Origin: Paractinoplanes durhamensis
GTDB taxonomy: Bacteria > Actinomycetota > Actinomycetes > Mycobacteriales > Micromonosporaceae
Reading direction: 5' to 3'
Assembly: GCF_016862175.1 (NCBI RefSeq)
Contig: NZ_BOML01000058.1
Coordinates: 1-64,000, forward strand
Length of the DNA stretch: 64,000 nt
A program made the translations under genes and the position numbers. Below, piece by piece: positions 61,293 through 64,000 of the stretch. Below the pieces are notes generated by a model. That model searched no databases, had not been told where the DNA came from, and saw only the letters and a program-made list of their open reading frames with translations. Every line of letters starts with the position of its first letter. Within the stretch, counting starts at the first letter, position 1.

Positions 61293-63089
61293 TCAGCGGT
61301 GGCCGTAACCCTGGACGTAGCGCTCGTCCGGCTGCGCGTAACGCTCGTCCGGCTGGGCATATCGCTCATCCGGCTGCGCGTAGCGCTCGTCCTGCCAGCC
61401 GCCGTATTCGGCGAAATCGGCCATCGTGCCGATGTTGGTGTCGTTGGCCGAGGGACGGTGCCGGCGCGCGCGGTAGTTGGGGTCTCCGCCGACCTGCGGG
61501 CCGTCGTAACCGCCGTCCAAGCCGTAGCCGTCCGCGTCGAGATCACCGTGATCCGGGCCGCCGTGATCCGGGCCGCCGTAGAAGCCGCCATCCGGCCCGA
61601 AGCCGTTCGCCGCCGGGCCGTATCCACCGGGGCCTCCGCCCGGCGGGTTGGCGCCCTGGATCTGCCCGTTGGGCCGCGGGCTCTGCCCGTTGGGCCGTTG
61701 GGCCTGCGCGCCGGGGGCCTGGATCTGCCCGCTGCGCGCCTGGCCCTGCCCGCTGGGAACCTGACCCCGCCCGCTGGGAGCCTGGGCGAAGCCGTGGGGA
61801 ACCTGGGCACTCCCGTTGGGAGCCTGGGCATTGCCGTTGGCGGCCTGGGCGAAGCCGTTGCCGGCCGGGCCGTAGGCGTAGTCCTCGCCGGCCGGGCCGT
61901 AGCCGTTCGCTCCGCCGTAGCCGTAGTCGGCGCCGTAGGCATCGCCGGCACCGTAGGTGGTCCCCTGGCCATAACCGTCGTCGTGCGCGACATAGCCGCC
62001 GTCGTGACCGTCATATCCACCGGCCGCGTCGTCATAACCGGCGTCGGCGCCCGGATAGGCGGAACCGTCCGGGCCCGCGTACGAAGAATCGTTGTAGCCG
62101 GGGCCGCCGCCGTAGCCGTTGGCTTGCGGCGCGCCGTAGGTGCCGCCGGGCTGGGCCGGATACCCGCCGGAGTCGGCGACGACGTCGGCATAGCCGTTGC
62201 TGGCGCCGAAGTCCCCGTCGAGGCTCTCCGGGCGGCCGTACTGCGTGCTGCCGGGGCGGACCGAAGCCGAAGCGCGCGCCGGTTGCGCCACCGGCACGAC
62301 CGGCGGCACCGGCACCGAAGCGGCACCGCGCTGGCGCGGGATGGCGGCCGAAGCCGCGGCCGCGACCGGGCGACTGCCGCTGGTCATGCCGGGCTCGCGC
62401 CGATCACCGGTGGACATACCCGGCTCGGGCCGATCGCTCGTGGACATTCCGGGCTCGCGGCGCCCGTTGGGCCCGAAGCCCGGACCACCGGGCCCGAACC
62501 CGCCCGAACTCCCATCGCCGGGGCCGAAGCCGCCGGGGCCGGGGCTGACGGCGGCGGAGGATGCGGGGCGGACCGTGGCGACCGCGGCCGCGGCGGGGGC
62601 CGGGACGCTTGCGCGGCCGCCGCCGGCGAAGGCCTGGTCGGGGCGGCGTGGTGGTGGGCCGGCCGGGAACGGGTCGTCCTCGGCGGACATCGGGGCGTCC
62701 TGGAAGAAGCTGGAATGCTCGGCGGCGGAGGGTGCCGCGAAGGCGGGGCGCTCGGCGCCGGGAGCCGCGGGGAAGCCCGCACGCTCGGCGGCGGGGGCCG
62801 CGGCGGGCCGACCGAACTCGGCGCGCAGCTGCGCGCGCAAGGACCTGACCTCTTCGGCCACCCGGTCCTCGACGTCGCCTCGCTGCAGGACCGGGTCGCT
62901 GCGGATCAGCACCGAGGAACCGATCAGGACGACGCTCACGGCGATCAATAGCACGGCGAAGCGCACCGAGTTGGAGCTTTGGCCGAGCAGCACGACGATC
63001 GCGGCCAGCGGAGCGAGCAGAACGCCCGCCCAGATCAGGCCGCGGAGCAGTCGTGAGCTATGTCCCGCCCCAGGGTCCCTCTCCGGCAT
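61293..63089 (-). CDS. low-complexity two-helix membrane protein with heptad repeats at the C-terminus
   Basis: 598 aa. Two N-terminal transmembrane helices (LIWAGVLLAPLAAIVVLLG and FAVLLIAVSVVLIGSSVLI, residues 18-62) are followed by a short charged helix (RGDVEDRVAEEVRSLRAQL) and about 450 residues of disordered Gly/Pro/Tyr/Asn-rich sequence. It contains three EPGMS/T repeats, many GYG and NGxAQ repeats, and ends in the block NIGTMADFAEYGGWQDERY and four heptads QPDERYA. The conserved end block suggests a functional peptide. Role unknown. It converges with nuoD2. Confidence 0.8.
   Translation of the reverse strand: MPERDPGAGHSSRLLRGLIWAGVLLAPLAAIVVLLGQSSNSVRFAVLLIAVSVVLIGSSVLIRSDPVLQRGDVEDRVAEEVRSLRAQLRAEFGRPAAAPAAERAGFPAAPGAERPAFAAPSAAEHSSFFQDAPMSAEDDPFPAGPPPRRPDQAFAGGGRASVPAPAAAAVATVRPASSAAVSPGPGGFGPGDGSSGGFGPGGPGFGPNGRREPGMSTSDRPEPGMSTGDRREPGMTSGSRPVAAAASAAIPRQRGAASVPVPPVVPVAQPARASASVRPGSTQYGRPESLDGDFGASNGYADVVADSGGYPAQPGGTYGAPQANGYGGGPGYNDSSYAGPDGSAYPGADAGYDDAAGGYDGHDGGYVAHDDGYGQGTTYGAGDAYGADYGYGGANGYGPAGEDYAYGPAGNGFAQAANGNAQAPNGSAQVPHGFAQAPSGRGQVPSGQGQARSGQIQAPGAQAQRPNGQSPRPNGQIQGANPPGGGPGGYGPAANGFGPDGGFYGGPDHGGPDHGDLDADGYGLDGGYDGPQVGGDPNYRARRHRPSANDTNIGTMADFAEYGGWQDERYAQPDERYAQPDERYAQPDERYVQGYGHR
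61318..61400 (-). repeat. four 21 bp tandem repeats encoding DERYAQP heptads
   Basis: Units start at 61318, 61339, 61360 and 61381; each is 21 bp with one to four differences, encoding seven residues with the frame kept. The last (first translated) unit diverges toward the end. Confidence 0.9.
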
Positions 63090-63177
63090 GGGCGCCCATG
63101 CTACCGAGAGTGGGCCTGGGACGAAATGGGCGAACGCCGGGCTTCAGGTGAATGAAACCCGGCGTTGTCCCGTCAGA

Positions 63178-63604
63178 TTGTCAACGGACCGGATGGTCAG
63201 CCGGCTGATCGAGCCGAGCCGCGGCCAGAACCTGATCGACGGCGAGAACATCCTCAAGCGGGACGCGGTCGAGCTGCGCCGGCACATCGGTACGTGATCC
63301 AGGACGTCGGGCTGTTCCCGCACCAGAACATCCGCACCAACATCGGCACCGTGCCGCGCCTGCTCGGCTGGGACCGGGCCCGGACCAACGCGCGCGCCGA
63401 CGAGCTGCTCAGCCGGCCCGACTCGACCGCGGTGGCCGACGGCCGGCCGTGGACGCCGGCGGCACGCTCTACGACGCACTCGCGGCGATGCTCGCGGCCG
63501 ACGCGGCCGAGGTGGTGGCGGTCGAAGACGGGAAGCCGGTGGGTCTGGTGACGCGGGCCGCCGTTTTCGACGTACCCAAGAAGGAAGCGGAAGCGAAAGT
63601 CTGA
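63178..63604 (+). pseudogene. decayed osmoprotectant-type ABC ATPase (ProV/OpuCA-like)
   Basis: Three fragments in different frames read as one ABC ATPase. Frame 1 (63178-63292) has MVSRLIEPSRGQNLIDG and DAVELRRHIG. After a 1 bp loss at about 63291, frame 2 continues YVIQDVGLFPHQNIRTNIG and PRLLGWDRARTNARADELL to about 63415. The ABC signature, Walker B and most of the CBS part are deleted. Then a further frame has DAGGTLYDALAAML and VEDGKPVGLVTRAAVFDV and stops at 63602-63604. The Walker A part is also missing at the 5-prime end. No other opu genes are visible to the left; the partner permease may follow at the right. Confidence 0.85.
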
Positions 63605-63610
63605 ACGCGG

Positions 63611-63635
63611 GGGCCGAGGGTTGTCCCCTCGGCCC
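63611..63635. terminator. hairpin between the pseudogene and the right-edge gene
   Basis: GGGCCGAGGG-ttgtc-CCCTCGGCCC, a perfect 10 bp stem. It lies between convergent reading directions. No long T-run is present, so strength is uncertain. Confidence 0.6.
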
Positions 63636-63640
63636 GCGCG

Positions 63641-64000
63641 TCACCTGGTGCCGCGATAACCGCCGAGCGTGGCCAGGCCGACGATCCAGCCGACGAACAG
63701 GCCGTAGGCGGCGCCGCTGCCGGCCGAGTTGAAGGCGCCGAGGAGCGACGGGTTCGCCAGGAAGAGCGTGGTGAACAGCGCGGCGAAGCCGCCCGCGAAG
63801 ATGTACGACGCCCAGCCGGCGAAGAACTGGCTGATCGTTCCGCGCGCCCGGGCCAGCTGTGAGCCGGGCAGCAGGTACAGGAAGAGTGCGGTCAGGATGA
63901 CCAGCAGGATCGCCTTGAGGTCGCCGACGATGATCTCGCGCAGCGAGTCGTTGGAGTTGAACGTCCAGTGCGGCCAGGCGAGCAGGCGCAGCCACCAGCC
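63641..64000 (-). CDS. membrane protein, 5-prime end beyond the window
   Basis: Partial: the last 119 codons and stop are in the window, read from the minus strand, with no start in view. The translation begins GWWLRLLAWPHWTFNSNDSL and has three hydrophobic segments: IIVGDLKAILLVILTALFLYLLP, FFAGWASYIFAGGFAALFTTLF and AAYGLFVGWIVGLATLGG, ending YRGTR. Codon usage and the conserved hydrophobic pattern support a real gene. The family cannot be identified from this part. Confidence 0.75.
   Translation of the reverse strand, partial: GWWLRLLAWPHWTFNSNDSLREIIVGDLKAILLVILTALFLYLLPGSQLARARGTISQFFAGWASYIFAGGFAALFTTLFLANPSLLGAFNSAGSGAAYGLFVGWIVGLATLGGYRGTR

Overview
The window is a high-GC actinobacterial chromosome segment. 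CarD, Lsr2, a ClpC unfoldase, a DisA/RadA pair, an F420/PPOX-type flavin protein, many GTG/TTG starts and abundant secreted carbohydrate-active enzymes fit a filamentous soil actinomycete. The mix suggests Micromonosporaceae, possibly Actinoplanes or a relative; this genus-level call is inference. No rRNA, tRNA, CRISPR array, prophage or intact insertion sequence was seen.

Layout. 1-2.4 kb: a DrrAB-type exporter and its MerR regulator, with a MerR-type operator in the promoter spacer. 2.4-7.5 kb: a ROK regulator divergent from an MFS exporter, then a three-gene overlapping operon (two RDD membrane proteins and a HisC/Pat-type aminotransferase). 7.5-12.3 kb: 4-hydroxyphenylpyruvate dioxygenase divergent from an Lrp/AsnC regulator, a membrane-anchored beta-propeller, and a class I fumarase. 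12.5-19.7 kb: a secreted propeller protein, a PadR regulator with a small stub gene, an SRPBCC/PQQ/SMP-30 operon and unassigned proteins. 19.7-27.8 kb: a chitosan-use locus with a secreted GH46 chitosanase divergent from a ROK repressor (csnR-like), an ABC importer, a GH4 glycosidase and a BadF-type sugar kinase; it closes with a strong terminator.

From about 29.8 kb to the end, the backbone follows the core gene order I recall from mycobacteria and Streptomyces: ispF, ispD, carD, an LpqE-like lipoprotein, radA, disA, mutY, clpC, lsr2, lysS, coaX, (nadC, nadB), panC and a Rossmann-fold gene. Accessory blocks sit inside it: a type III PKS / methyltransferase / UbiA prenyltransferase cassette (32.6-36.0 kb), a repeat-rich gap after disA (39.4-39.9 kb), and an arabinan-degradation locus (42.8-47.8 kb) with LacI-like operators but no local regulator.

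The end of the window carries a MidA/NDUFAF7-like methyltransferase coupled by a GTGA overlap to a stand-alone NuoD paralogue. This pairs a likely enzyme with its likely substrate, and the NuoD copy has Trp where the quinone-binding Tyr is expected. After it come a long low-complexity membrane protein, a decayed osmoprotectant-type ABC ATPase, and a partial membrane-protein gene running off the right edge.
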